Positions 1 to 12,600 of a stretch of 64,000 nt of DNA are shown here, in pieces; position 1 is the stretch's first letter; each line of letters opens with the position of its first letter. Source of the stretch: Trichopria drosophilae (taxonomy: Eukaryota; Arthropoda; Insecta; Hymenoptera; Diapriidae); the NCBI GenBank assembly GCA_030407085.1, contig CM059587.1, positions 37,483,001 to 37,547,000 on the forward strand, given 5' to 3'. The notes below the pieces were generated by a model. That model worked only from the letters and a program-made list of their open reading frames with translations, did no database searches and had not been told where the DNA came from. The position numbers and the translations under genes were made by a program.

Positions 1-1667
1 AAATTAGTAAAAATCGCCAGTCGCGTAAGTGTACAAAAACTGCTTAGGGGTTGTACTTAATATACACGTATAAAATGTATAAAAAACGTCGAATGCAGTG
101 CAAAAAAAATGGACTAATCCATGTGTAAAACACGTAAAAATGTCGATTAATACATGTAAACATAAGTGTAAAAATATTTCTTCGTATTAAATAAACCTTC
201 TTGTCTTTCTCTATTTGTAGAATTTTAATTAACAATTTTGCATTTCGATTGAATATTGTTTTAATTCACTTTACACAAGGAGGTCGGTTTTATAAAATGT
301 CGAAAATGTTTCTTTTTTTGTTTGGACTCATTATTCACAGAAGAAAGTTTTAGAAGCTTGATTATTGGAGAAGAGAGTTTCTAACATATATTCTTTTTTA
401 ATTGAAATAAGTTTTTTGATAATCGGTTCGAATTTATGCTTTTTATGAACAAAACCATTTTTTTGGTTCGAGGACACTCTCCCCTACACATTATTAAAAC
501 AAGATAAATATACTATCGTCATTAAAGACTCGCTTCAGTATTTAAAACTTTGTAATAATCTTAGTAATATAAGATATTGAGATTTTAAAAATTAACAATA
601 AACAGTGTATCTATTAATTTACAGAATTCATTAAACGAATGTTACCATCCATTGACCAACAACTCTAACGAAGAATTGTTTGTATCTCAAACTTTAATTC
701 AAAATCTGTAGATGGCGTTGGGTGAATACATGGTCTATGTATCAATTTAAAAGAGAGATTCTATCAGCTAAGTTAGTTAGACCTAGGATTATTAGTTAGA
801 CCTTGGATTATAGTATGTTTGGGAAAAATATTTAAGAGTTTCCAAGAATTTAATTTTTCTAATAAAGATATTATTGAAGGGAGAAAATATTATTGTTCTT
901 GACAAAAAGATGAGACCTCCAAAAATAACTTGTTAAACAATTTTGTTATGTAGTCAAACTTTCTTCTTATCGCAAGTTAAATATTGTAGAAAATCTTTTT
1001 TCCAGAAACCGTCACTCATTTAATATTCATTTTAAAAAAATTCATAACTGGCGAAAAGAAGAAAATTTGAGTAATTAACAAAAATTGTTTAACAAATTAT
1101 TTTTGGGGGTTTCAATTTTTTTTAAAACAGTAATGCTTTCTCTCGTCATCAATATCATCAATAATGAAAGGTAATTAATATTTTTCCCGCACATACGATA
1201 TTCCATGGTCCAACTATTTCAACAGCTTACGTTACTAATTGCAGACAGAATAATATAGAAACTTAAGCTAATGTAATTTTAGAATTTAAAAACTATTTTG
1301 GAATGGAGACGATTATTGTTATCATCTTCATTTTTGAATGTTATTTTGGATTCCAGCGGTCATTCACTACGACATTTATGGACCGATCGATCTCGCGTAA
1401 CGATAAACAATTTGAAACCTGCATCTCTCCTGAACGTGTTGATTTCACAGGAGAAAAGATCTTGTCGGGGAAAGGTGGAGAGTGAGAGTGAGAGTAAAAG
1501 ATGAAATGGCTGTACCATAATAACCGAGAAGCATTCCTTACGGCGACACGAGTCGCATGTGAGAAACAATTATCTTCGTGTTTTTCCAGCATCAAAAATA
1601 GATGTCGAATTTCCACTTAAACAAGCCCAATGTAAAAATGTAACGATTAGCGACCAATTTTGTAAGG
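1..1667. other. AT-rich stretch, no gene recognised
   Basis: No conserved protein, RNA gene or clear transposon end is visible here. Several short overlapping open frames at 1298-1616 on both strands lie in a slightly GC-richer patch and match nothing I know. This is either intergenic DNA or an intron or 5' region of the unidentified gene suggested at 1668-2762. Confidence 0.4.
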
Positions 1668-1751
1668 ATGCAATTAGTACACAGCAGTAATGGTGCATTG
1701 GAAAAAATGAAGCTGTTCAACACCGCTGGTAACGAAAGTGAAAACAACGCT
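1668..1751 (+). CDS. possible first coding exon of an unidentified gene
   Basis: An ATG at 1668 opens 28 codons (MQLVHSSNGALEKMKLFNTA...) ending exactly at a strong donor, GCT|GTAAGT (GT at 1752). The frame upstream is closed by a TAA at 1641. Composition is less AT-rich than its surroundings. I do not recognise the peptide. It ends in phase 0, while the terminal exon at 2548 needs two bases from a previous exon, so the two cannot be joined directly. Either another exon lies between them or they are unrelated. Weak evidence. Confidence 0.22.
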
Positions 1752-2129
1752 GTAAGTCTTCCATTAAGTATGAGTTTGCATAAATGGACAAGTGAAATTT
1801 CATGACATGAAATTTATTCTTAATATAAATCCGAAGAGACCTTAGTTATTTTTACTTCAACCGATCGTTGTCTTCACTTGTAACCAAACTTCAGGAGCTT
1901 TCATTTTATGTTTGAAAATATCCATTTATCATATATATACATTGGTATACATTAGCACACTTTTTTATTTATGAGACGATATTAATACGTCGTAAAAATG
2001 AGGGTTATGTCCTAAAAAATTACACTTCTAAACAGGATTTGGACACGTCTTTTGAGTTCGAAATTCGATGCATAAAATCGAATTTTACAGCCTTGGTCAA
2101 AAAATAATTATCGTATTACAGGCGTAACT

Positions 2130-2170
2130 AAATTTCACGCCCTTAATACCAAAACTACTATTTCAATACC
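2130..2170 (-). repeat. degenerate copy of the AATAGTAGTTTT repeat terminus
   Basis: On the - strand this reads AATAGTAGTTTTGG, then a CA/TA-rich run and GGGCGT. It closely resembles the segments at 28238-28264 (- strand) and 63764-63790 (+ strand). It is probably one end of an old dispersed transposon; the other end was not located. Confidence 0.35.
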
Positions 2171-2547
2171 CTTCAGTACCTTTAATCTTAGAATAATTCT
2201 CAATATTATGCTGGCCAGTATCTTACTTCAAAAGAGAAATTTACAAACAAACAAAAATGTTAATTTCTATAATAAAATATCTATTTTTGTTCATCATACG
2301 ACATTAATTAAACATTTTGTATGCATTCTAAATATAATGGAATGTTCGTTCTGCAAATGCATATACAAAAGCAGAAGATACTTTAACAATTTTTATTTTT
2401 TAATTCTTCATTTAAAGAAAAAAATATAATTATTTTACGTAATAGTCTATGAATTTATCAAATTGGTTCGTTGACAATCGACTATCAATAATTGAAATTT
2501 AAATGACTGGTTGTTTAATTTACGATTTTTTTTACATTCTTTTATAG

Positions 2548-2749
2548 CTTTCTCTATCATTTGACTAGTTTTTGGATACTTTTTAAAGGAAATGATCTTA
2601 CCGAACCATTCATAAAATTTTATAGTCTACCGCAATGCTTACCACACAAATCGTTTTCTAGAAAACTTCGAAGTCTGGTCATAAAACCACCTGTGCCCCT
2701 GAATCTGAAGTTGCAAAAAGATACAAGTAGACAAATGAAACTACAATAA
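2548..2749 (+). CDS. possible terminal exon of an unidentified gene
   Basis: A good acceptor (pyrimidine-rich run, then TTTATAG at 2541-2547) opens a frame that begins with one completing base and runs for 66 codons (FLYHLTSFWILFKGNDLTEP...) to a TAA at 2747-2749. The peptide is basic and non-repetitive towards the end (KPPVPLNLKLQKDTSRQ...), unlike the low-complexity frames around it. An AATAAA follows the stop within 8 bases, which fits a last exon with a very short 3' UTR. I do not recognise the family. It could still be chance. Confidence 0.35.
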
Positions 2750-2756
2750 TTCTACT

Positions 2757-2762
2757 AATAAA
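2757..2762 (+). terminator. AATAAA poly(A) signal
   Basis: Canonical AATAAA just after the stop codon of the putative terminal exon ending at 2749. AATAAA is common by chance in DNA this AT-rich, so its weight depends on that exon being real. Confidence 0.3.
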
Positions 2763-5700
2763 AGCATAAAACGTAAAAAAATGTTTTTGAGACGAATTTA
2801 TGAAAACAATTAGTAGAATTTACTTTGCATATATGCAAACGTTGTTTCGAAGTGTATTAGATTTTGAATACACTAAAAATAAATAATATAAATATAAGAA
2901 TGTACCATTTATCCTTGAAACTTGACGTTATTTTGATATTTTAATAACCAATTTAATATTAAATTCTTGTTTGTTTCCAAACATAGTTTTAACGATATTC
3001 AATTGCTATCTTTAGATTATTTGATTTTTAGTAATGAAATAGTAATTTTTTTTACTCTTCGTTTCTTTTATTGATCAGAAATAAGGATTCATGAACGTGA
3101 ACTATAAAACACTCTCGTTTTTCGTTTTACTCTCTTTTTTACACTGAAACAAAATTTACTTCATTTAACAAAATATAGTTACTTAAATTTGATACTTGAA
3201 TCAAGCAATTATGTTTTTTATTCAAGAAAATTTTGGTTGGTTTAAAAGAAGATTTTTTTCCATCAAGTAAATCATTTCCTTAGCATATTATATCTTACAT
3301 TAAAAAAATATTGTCTTGAATCAAGGTAACATGTTCTTGGATACTTTTTGCACTTCAATTTTAATCCAGTATTTCGAATGAAAATCGAATTTTAAAAAAT
3401 TGAAAGGTCGCTCTTTTCTATTTTCATGTTTACCTTGATTTTTAAACAATTTTTTTCGCGTTAAAATTTATTGGTAAGCAAAATTTGTTACACTTGTTAT
3501 TGTGGTACCACTGAAATGTGAAAAATTATTAATGAAATAATTTTTTTTAATTTTATTAAGGTCTATTTAATGCAGGTGATTATTTCCTTGAACCTCCCTT
3601 TAAGGATGTATCAATTTTAATTTCAGGAACTTTAGCACTCTATTGTAATACTTAAACTCTATGAAAGATATCTTGCAATAGTCATTTTTGAGTAGCCAAA
3701 GATTGCTCAATTTAGTGGTGTACGACAAATTTTTGCAAATTTCAAACACAAAAATTATGCATATTTAGGAAAACAATCATTTTTAGTATTTATTTCAATA
3801 TACTGGTATTGAGATATCTCTAAAACTTACAAATGTCCTATGAAAAATGAATTTGCTATCAGGTATTACTCATGAATCTCAATTTTTAACAAATTAAATG
3901 AATTCACTTGAAACTGATTATTTGTTCCATTTCTTGCGCCATTTTTTCTGGAACGTTTCTGTTAGCAAATTCATTTTTGAGATGATATTAAATGAAATTT
4001 AGTAAGTTAATAAAAAATACGAAAAATGCAGTTAAAAAACATGGATAGCCTTTTTATTTCAAAATTTACAATAATTTTGTCATGCACATATCTAGTGATT
4101 TGCATCCCTTCTATGAGCACCTGCGACAGTAAGAGTTTTATTGAAACAGTTTTGAAAACATCTATGGTAAAAATGTTTAATACTCCATTTTTCTTATGAT
4201 ATTTTAAGTTTTTTACTAAATAAAAAATTAAACCTTATTTGCTATTAAAATAGTATAGACTTTGTTAAAAATTACGTTACTCTTTTATGTCGCCTAATCT
4301 GAATAATAAATAAAATAGTAAAATATTACACATCTGAATACACAGATTACTTGCAAGTTAAATAACTCTTGACTTTTTTCAAATAGATTGTTTTCATATA
4401 ATTCGTTAATTGTTCGACAAAATCATCAATTTAGTGTTGTAGAAATAATTGTTTGAAATTCCAAATACTAATTATATTAAATTGACTAGACATCTATAAC
4501 GTTATATATACATTGTTGAAAAAAAGTGTATTCTATAAATATACAACATTTTGTGAAAACTGTAATATAATTATATACATTTTCCGGTCAAACTCGTGTA
4601 TATTTAAGTATTTACATAACACAACACTATTTAAAATCTATTCGAAATAATATTATATACATTTGAATTTTTTTAAAAATAAGAAGACCATTTCGAAAAA
4701 CGATAATAGAACCACAAAATATTTCTTCAAATTAAAAGAATTAGTGTAACAAATTATTACATTAAAAAATTGCAATTACTTAATAAACGCGTCGTAAAAT
4801 AATACACCAAGGCGCTAATTGGTATTTAGAAATGTTGGATCATTTATATATTTAGTGAGTAATGAAAATTGATATTTGTGGGAAAAATTATACCATTTAA
4901 TCATTATTTGACGAACCTCGTAACTTTTCCTTTATGCGAAGGAGCCAAACAAGATAATAAATTACGATGGGTATTCATACTACGGATATTCTCTGGCCAG
5001 TCGTGACGTGAAACAAATTTTCTAAAAAAATGTTCCGTGATGAACATAGAATAATTTAAGAAATTTTCAGAATTTATAAAACGTTCCATGCAATTTCCTA
5101 AAGTGTATGGAACTAATTATTTTAATGAATTTCGAATTGTTTTACTTTGAACAACATGTGTTCGTTAATGAAATTCGGATAATACATTTGGTAGCTGTAA
5201 TTTTAGAAAATTCGTATTTTTTACATTTTTATATTTCTCGAGCGTTCGTATAAAAAACACTACTTTTATAAATTTGATAGAAAGCAAAAGCTAATAAATA
5301 TTATTATGAAATTAGGAAATGAACATTAAAATAACTATGCACATCATCTTTTTCCTTAAGACGTCTGATGTTTGATGATGTAACGTCATTCTGGGCAAAA
5401 CAAAAGGTCTAATGATTTACATGTATTTTGGGAGTATCAAAAAGAATATGTTTTCTTTCCACATGTCATATTTAATACGTATTGAACTACGTAAATCCGT
5501 GTTATATAACTAACAATGAACTGATCTAAATGTCTCATCCAGTAAGCTCAACGTTATTTTAACCCTGAAATGTCTAATGCAGAGTTCGCCACAACGATTG
5601 GCTTTTAAAATACCAATTTGTATTGTGTGTGAGTAAATTTGGTAAGATTTTATGGATATCAAAGACAAGATTAAATTCTTTCACTGGATCATCAATTTCT

Positions 5701-8700
5701 ATGTCCTCGTAAGATTCTGTGAGTCTTCAATTTGCGACTTTCTAAGTCAAATAGTTTCGGAGAAAATCTACAGTTGGGGAACCAACAAATTCCGAAGTCA
5801 TTCCATAACTGTTTCGCAATATTCATACGTAACACTGAAAATGAGCAATTCAAAATACAAAAATAAAGGTACTTCAAAAGTAAGGCAGTGACTAAAGATA
5901 ATGTACAAACACCATATATTTTCCTTCTTTTATTACGTGCTCTATGTAATCTAACATATTTCTCTCGGTCTTTTGGAGTCACGAATTATTTCTTCATTTA
6001 TATACTTCTTCCTTTTTACAAAAATGCACAAAATATTTTGTGTAATAACTTTCTCAACATTAATGTATCGAAGTAAGTGTTACACATACCTTGTTTACAT
6101 TAGGTAAAGATTTGTAAAAGATGAAGTAAAATTATATAATGCCAATGGACGATAGCGGATAATGTTTATGTTACTGTTTGGTGATGATGTTCCTGATTCT
6201 GCTGATTAATGGTGGATTAGGAGGAATGGCAACCGTTAATACATTTAACTACTTTTAAAATAATTATTATCATTGGCAGTTATTAAAATTGTCCGCAGTA
6301 TTCACAATATTTTCTCACTAACTTCTGAAAGAATTTTTGGAAAAGGAAGTTTTTTTTTTCATAAATAATATAAATAATAGGCATATTTCTTTTTTCATGG
6401 TGACGTTGAGATTTCTGCAGTAAATATAAGTCCTTAAGTAATCTGCATGATCAAACCTGTAAAATAATGTGTTTTTAACATCTTACAAAATAAAGAAATG
6501 AATAAAATTTTCAATAAATATATTCCTTGTCTTGTAGTCAAAACGTTGACATTTGCAACTTTTTCTTTTACACTTTCACTCGGATAAAATATCCAAAAAA
6601 CTACCCTACGCAGTCCCATGTTTTGGAAATACCACCCTATAAAAACACTATCATTTGTTATACGTTTATTATACGTAAGTTTGGTTTAAAGATAGTTTAG
6701 GCATATTATATAAATATCTATTACTAACGCATTTATTAAACTGTCGCTTAATGTGCGATTATCGTAAACGTTTATAATACGTATATATATATTATACGAA
6801 ACGTATTTTAAATGAGAAAAATGGTACCACAAATAGCATAAGCTTACAGTGCATTTAATAAAGGTGTAATATTGTATAAATATACGTGTCTGAATGACAT
6901 TTAAATTTACTTAAGCCATTAAAACCCGAATGCACAGAAAGTTTACTGCAACATCAACGCTTATTTTCAATATGAAATAAATTTCGGAAAAATAAAAACA
7001 CCAAAACAATCTCTTTCAAATGTTAGTAAAAAAATTTTTAAAAATGAAATTTATATATGATTTATCACGTAATAAATAAAAATATATGTGAGTAAATGCA
7101 AATTGTGATTTGATTTACTATTTCATGAATCACTTAGTTATTTTAAGTAAATGTATCTTCAAATGTCACTATGAAATCGGTTGGAAATAAGACCATTTTG
7201 ATGTATACAAAGTAGTTACTTCATCCGCCGCTAGTGGCGAATCCAATTTTCACAGGCTCTCATTTCGCAATCGTTAAAAAATGTCCATATACTATGGCAA
7301 CGTCGTGTCATCAGTAAAATAAAACTCTCACGTGACCGTCTGATACTAATAACAGTAAATAATATTTTACTTATTAAACTTTACTAGAATTCATATCTAA
7401 AGAATTACATTACTATTAAGAAAGTTAATTTCACGTTCCAAAAAAATCAATTTATTCGTATAAGCAATTAACAATAATAAAGTATCATATCCCGAAGTTT
7501 GATTGTTGTTATAAACTCTAATTAAGGGAAGAATCTGACTATGTAACCAGAGTAGCCGATTAAATAACGCAAATCCCTGTAGATCGCGCTACATGTCTCT
7601 TTCTTACAACGTTAATTCATTGCCAAGACACTTGACTTCGGTTCGCTTTATTTCCCTCTATAGATTGGTTACGTTCACGGCTAATCAAACCTCTTCTAGT
7701 CGAACAATCTTGTAGCAAACAAACGTTTCTGCATCTGATAATATATCATTCTATTGATTCAAAGTGTTACTTTGGCCATTGTAATTACTATAGCGGAAAT
7801 GACGTACATGCTTATTAATATTTAACACAACTAGCTCATCACGAATTGCAAAATGAAGCTTATACTAACAAACATTTGTTTAGTCCTCGAACGTACGCGT
7901 AGACATGTAAATAACACAGGACCACAACAAAAATTTGTTCGGAGATAACTTGAACCAGAGGTCTAATCGATTTTTGGTCGCTAAAAACGAATCTGTTGTC
8001 AAATTTAATTCATCATATCAGGTTTTTATGATATCTGATCCCTTTTTGGGAATTCGAGGTTAGGATATTTGAAAAATCTGACGTGATGAGTTAAATTTGA
8101 CAACGAATTTATTTTCAGAGACCAAAGTTGTTGAAAACGTATGTAGTTTATAAATGATTTTAATTTTCTTAACAGATGGCGCCCACTGAAGGATTTCCCG
8201 CTAGTGACAAATGGATAGCGATAAATAATTAAAAGGCTATAAAAACATATATAATACTGTTCATCAAAGTTGTGACTGGGTTAATGGCTTATTTTTATGT
8301 TTACTTTAACATTGAAAAGCACTAAAAATACTCTCTTCGTGTCAAGCAATCAATTTCACAGATTTTCGAAGTTGCTAACAACATTTTACATTACCGAGCA
8401 GTTCAATTGCGACCAATCGAGAAGAAGCAGATCAATTGGCAGATCGCAAGTTACGCAGAAGCGGCGTAAATCTTCATTTTTCATTGGACGCCATCCGATG
8501 ATAGTGGCAGAAAACCGGTTTAGCACTGGGTTTCGACAAAATACATAAGTCTTCGAAGAAGCTCAGGCACCGCGCCGCTCGCGCATAATCTTAACAGAAT
8601 GTTCTTGTAATTCCGACCAGTGCAAACCGAAAAATAATTATTCGTCGGTATATATTCGGTTTCGATCGACAATGTCGACGCGTTTCGGTGGAACAAAAAT

Positions 8701-9544
8701 CCAAGCTCTTGTGGTAAGGGATCGCGAATGTATAGGCGAGTAAGATTTATGGGTCGCAAAACGAGGAATAAAAATATTCGCCATTCCTTAAACCGCATCT
8801 ATGATTTATCGATCATTTACTCGTCACTGCACCGTATTCCAAACCTATAAAAGAAACTACAAATCGACATTCAAATAATAAACTGCAAATTACATACGTC
8901 GACTCGAAAACAGATTCTTTCCAACGACGGCTAAGGAAAATGAATTCATCATGATTTATTCATCATCCTGTAGTCTACCCGGAAACAATAAACGCTTCTT
9001 TCTTTGTTCTTATTCAATTTTTAGCCATAGGTAAAAGCTAATTTTTTTAATATTCGTCACTTAAAATCGGTAGTCGACCATTTTCTTGATTCTTAATCTC
9101 TGCTAGAAAAAAAAACAACAAAAACACATATTCGAAGACGTTCCAGGAAAACCTGAAAATGTATGGCCAGACGATGAAAAAGCGAGTCTTTAGAGGAAAA
9201 GGCCGAAATTTCTTGGAATCTGAGATGGTTGGAGGGGGCCTAAAAGGGATTCGATCGTCAGGGTCCAGGACGATAAAAGACCTGCGACCGAGGCGGAAAA
9301 GGCTGAGAAGTTGATCGGCGTAAAAATACGAGGGGGGTTAAGCACAGAATGGTCGGCTATATACGCCGGTGGGAATGATGAGGGACGGAGGGGCTCTGCT
9401 TTCAGAAACACCAGATATACGAGCTTGGAGATGGAGGTGGTACTCCCGAGGTGTCCGTTTAAAAAACATACGACTCCTCTACTTCCCTGTCTCTTGTTGC
9501 GTATTAGGCGCAAGGTCGCTCTTACCGATTGGACGTCGTCTACG
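2763..9544. other. intergenic stretch upstream of ALDH6A1
   Basis: I see no supported gene. Contents: AT-rich DNA to about 7200, a small hairpin at 7973-8126, a moderately GC-rich patch at 8400-8760, and a clearly CpG-richer block starting near 9160 that leads into the ALDH6A1 promoter. The open frames on both strands of 5652-5982 overlap each other and resemble no family. Confidence 0.5.
7973..8126. repeat. 154-bp palindromic MITE-like hairpin
   Basis: The arms TTTGGTCGCTAAAAACGAAT and, inverted, ...TTATTTTCAGAGACCAAAG enclose further matching sequence (TTGTCAAATTTAA / TTAAATTTGACAA). The hairpin arms are imperfect. No convincing target-site duplication was seen. Confidence 0.55.
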
Positions 9545-9578
9545 TCAGTCGCGGGATCCAGCAGTACATAGTTAGACA
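9545..9578 (+). promoter_or_regulatory. ALDH6A1 core promoter: Inr plus DPE
   Basis: TCAGTC at 9545-9550 matches the arthropod initiator TCAGTY exactly. With the A (9547) as +1, AGACA occupies 9574-9578, which is +28 to +32, the fixed position and consensus (RGWYV) of a downstream promoter element. The surrounding 400 bp are the most CpG-rich in this part of the window. A GATTGG (inverted CCAAT) and a CRE-like TACGTCA lie just upstream. The ATG of the proposed exon 1 follows at 9595, giving a 48-base leader. Spacing and motifs are seen directly; promoter function is inferred. Confidence 0.55.
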
Positions 9579-9594
9579 GCTCCGCATCAAGAGA

Positions 9595-9630
9595 ATGGCA
9601 TTGTTAATGAAGTTCGCGACTAGATTCAAG
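9595..9630 (+). CDS. ALDH6A1: ALDH6A1 exon 1 (proposed; start of mitochondrial targeting signal)
   Basis: ATG plus 11 codons, [12 protein letters not shown], ending AAG|GTACGA in phase 0, which matches the phase-0 start of exon 2. The peptide has positive and hydrophobic residues and no acidic ones, typical of a matrix-targeting start, and exon 2 lacks any start codon for it. The combined length (521) fits the family. A 16.7 kb intron must be assumed, so a different first exon remains possible. Confidence 0.6.
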
Positions 9631-12600
9631 GTACGAGTACTTCTCAAACTTTTAATACCCTCCCCGCAGCCTCCTCCCGGAAGTGGTCTTAAGGGCCGTC
9701 TCAGTACCACCTCGGGTTACGTAATTGAAATTTTCAAAATATGACATTCAATGCGATAGTAAAAAACTCATCATCGGCCTATTTGGCAACGTGCATTCAA
9801 ATAGGCCGCTCACCAAGACCGCTCTTAAGGTTTATTTACAACGCTTCTCGCGGGATGCTGTGTCGTTTTCCCTCATGAAACTGAGACTATAAGACGATCT
9901 TGAACTGTTTTCAGGGTTAGACGTGATACCTCGCGTCATGTGTCATTAAAATATCGTTCGTAAATCTTCCCTAGTAAAAATCTTATCGTTACATTTAGGG
10001 CTCCGGTTCTCGCCTTAAATGTCTAGGGTTGGTTCGCTATGATATGACAGGGAGTCTTTAAGGGTGGACTTGTTCGACAAATGTACGTATACGGGTGGCA
10101 CTCGTTTATTATTGAGTATCGGTGAGATAATGTCTTTACCGACCTAACCTAAAAATTGAACGAATGTCTGTGATGTTTATGTTCACGTTTTATTGTACAA
10201 ATATAAATATACTGAAAATGTTTTGACTGAACCAATTATACACAATTTATTACGATTTTTTTAGTATTTTATGATTTGTTAAAAAAGGGAGAAGATTAGG
10301 ATTCACATAGTTACTATCTGCAATTGACACGTCTCTGGTAAAACTCCCAGCGTATAAAAAATAATAAAAAACTCATAAAAAAGTTATGTAAACAGTATAT
10401 GTCGTGATCCGAAGAAAAACCACTGGAAAAATTGAAATAAGAACGTTATGAAAATTCTTTATAGTTTGTTCATTAAAAGCGTTTTTAATACCATGTATTT
10501 TACTTATGAATTAAAAGAAAGATGTTGAATGAAAAATGGTAAATAAACCGATAAACATTACTTTAGAACATAATGTATTTTGAACTTTAAATCTGTTTAT
10601 CTTTTATTCAAAGTATATTTCAATATAAATTGACATTCCTTATCACGTAACATCATCAACTGTTATTCTCATTTTTAGAACACTGAAAGAACTGGCATTA
10701 CAAAACAGGTGAACACAATAATTTCTGTTTCTTGAAAATTGCGTTTATCTGTATACTGATAAAAATGGATGAAAATGCATTCAAGACTTTGAGACATCTT
10801 GTTTGGTGGAAATGTCACTTGTACTGATAAAAGAATTTATTTACTGTCAATAAGGCTTCTTTAAATACGGTGAACTAAAGCATTTCTTTACAATAAACAA
10901 CATTTACTAATAGTTAAAATATATTTGTTACTAAATAAAATGATTTCTTTATTATTAATTTAGTAAGCTATCCGTGGATTAATCCGAATTATTTCTGATC
11001 TGGATATCATGAGTTGTTGGTTATTGCCAACAAACGTATAGTTTTTGTTATTTTCCCTCCACTTGAATTATTTGCACTATTCCTTACTCCTGGGCTAGTT
11101 TATATTGTTAAAAATTGATTCGTTCTATTACCAGTTCAAAATTATTGTTACTACGATATCAACATGTACTCCACTATATTATTACTATACCAAATTATTA
11201 TTACTATTGTATCTTGTATGTAATTTGCTATAAGGGATAAACCCATGGCATAATAAACTCTAATCTAATCTAATCTAATCTAAATGTATTTTAATTTTTT
11301 ACACAATTTATTTAAGGTTAAGAAATAGTTTAGTTCTCCATATTTAAAAAGGCTTTCTTTACAGTAAATAAATGTTGTTATCAGTGTACAAATTTCCTAA
11401 ATCTACAATATTTAAATAAATAAATGCAAATCACTAATGCCCTAAACTGAAACTTTTACCTATCGAATGATTTACCAAATTACGAATTTACTTACATATT
11501 TTTGTTGCTTTCATTACTATTTGGACCATTTAGGGCTACGTTTAACCTTCGAAATGAGCGGTTAGTCAATCACCTAAGATTTTTTCTCTGAAAGTTACGG
11601 TCATTTTAATTGATGACATTTATCCATATAACATCATGAGCATTCACATCACTTCGTGCAACGATATATGTTTCTACTCAATTATTTCTCGTGAAAATTT
11701 ATATTTGTGTGTTTCGGGGTATGAACCCGAAGTCAACGAATTTACATTTTTATGTCTGATGAAAATGCACCCAAATTACAACTTAAAATTAAAACAAACT
11801 GCTTATATTTTCAATAGCTCAAAAACTAGAAGAAACTGATTTTTCTCGCGCACATAGGAATAAACTATTTGCTTAATCAATGGACACCGAAGAGGGCACA
11901 AATTTCACCAAGATTTTCGAAATATTTCTTGACATTAAAAACCAATTCAAACAATTTTAAACAAAACATTCTCGACATAAAATTGATCGATCTTTAAGAT
12001 TCTTCTATCAAAATTTGTCTACAATAAAAGTTTAAAAGTTATAAACAATTATTCACAAAAAAACGCGATTTTTTCCTTCACAGACATTTTTTAATGAATA
12101 TTTTCATGTCAAACAAGAAAAGTCATCGAGTCAAAGCCTTGAAATATCGTGTCTTTAATGTCTCAGCTATAAATATTCGTAATAATATATGGGACAGTTG
12201 AAAATGGCGACTAAAGCTTTCTTTTTTTTTGTAAAATATCAGGTTAGTATACCAAATCTTGAAAAATTACCCGCTCTTGATAAAACTTAGTACCCATACG
12301 TTTTTGGGCTCATTCTAAATTCTTGAAAAACGACTACATTTTGGTAATCAGCGGTCTAAAAAATTCCTATATATATACCAAGTTTCGTTCGTATAAAATG
12401 AAATTTTACATTTTTGGCCGCCATATTGAAATTTTGAAAATTACTCAATTTTCATAACCATCGACCTAAAAAAACCCATACAGCAATTTGCATAAAAATG
12501 TTGAAAAAATGTAATTTTCGGACCCCATATTGGATCCGCCACTGAAAATTTGTTAAAAATAACGTGAAGTTAATTCTCTGAGACCTCAAAAATGTATGGG

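Noticed and set aside
3130..3480. Possible inverted repeat around CTTGAATCAAG motifs
   Set aside because: Matches are short and do not extend into arms; likely chance in AT-rich DNA.
5652..5982. Overlapping 79- and 96-codon frames
   Set aside because: No family resemblance, no splice or poly(A) context, and mutually overlapping on opposite strands.
9190..9513. 107-codon open frame on the - strand over the CpG-rich block
   Set aside because: Overlaps two + strand frames in the same GC-rich promoter block, where stop codons are rare. The peptide is Pro/Ser/Leu-rich and matches no family, so I treat it as promoter DNA.
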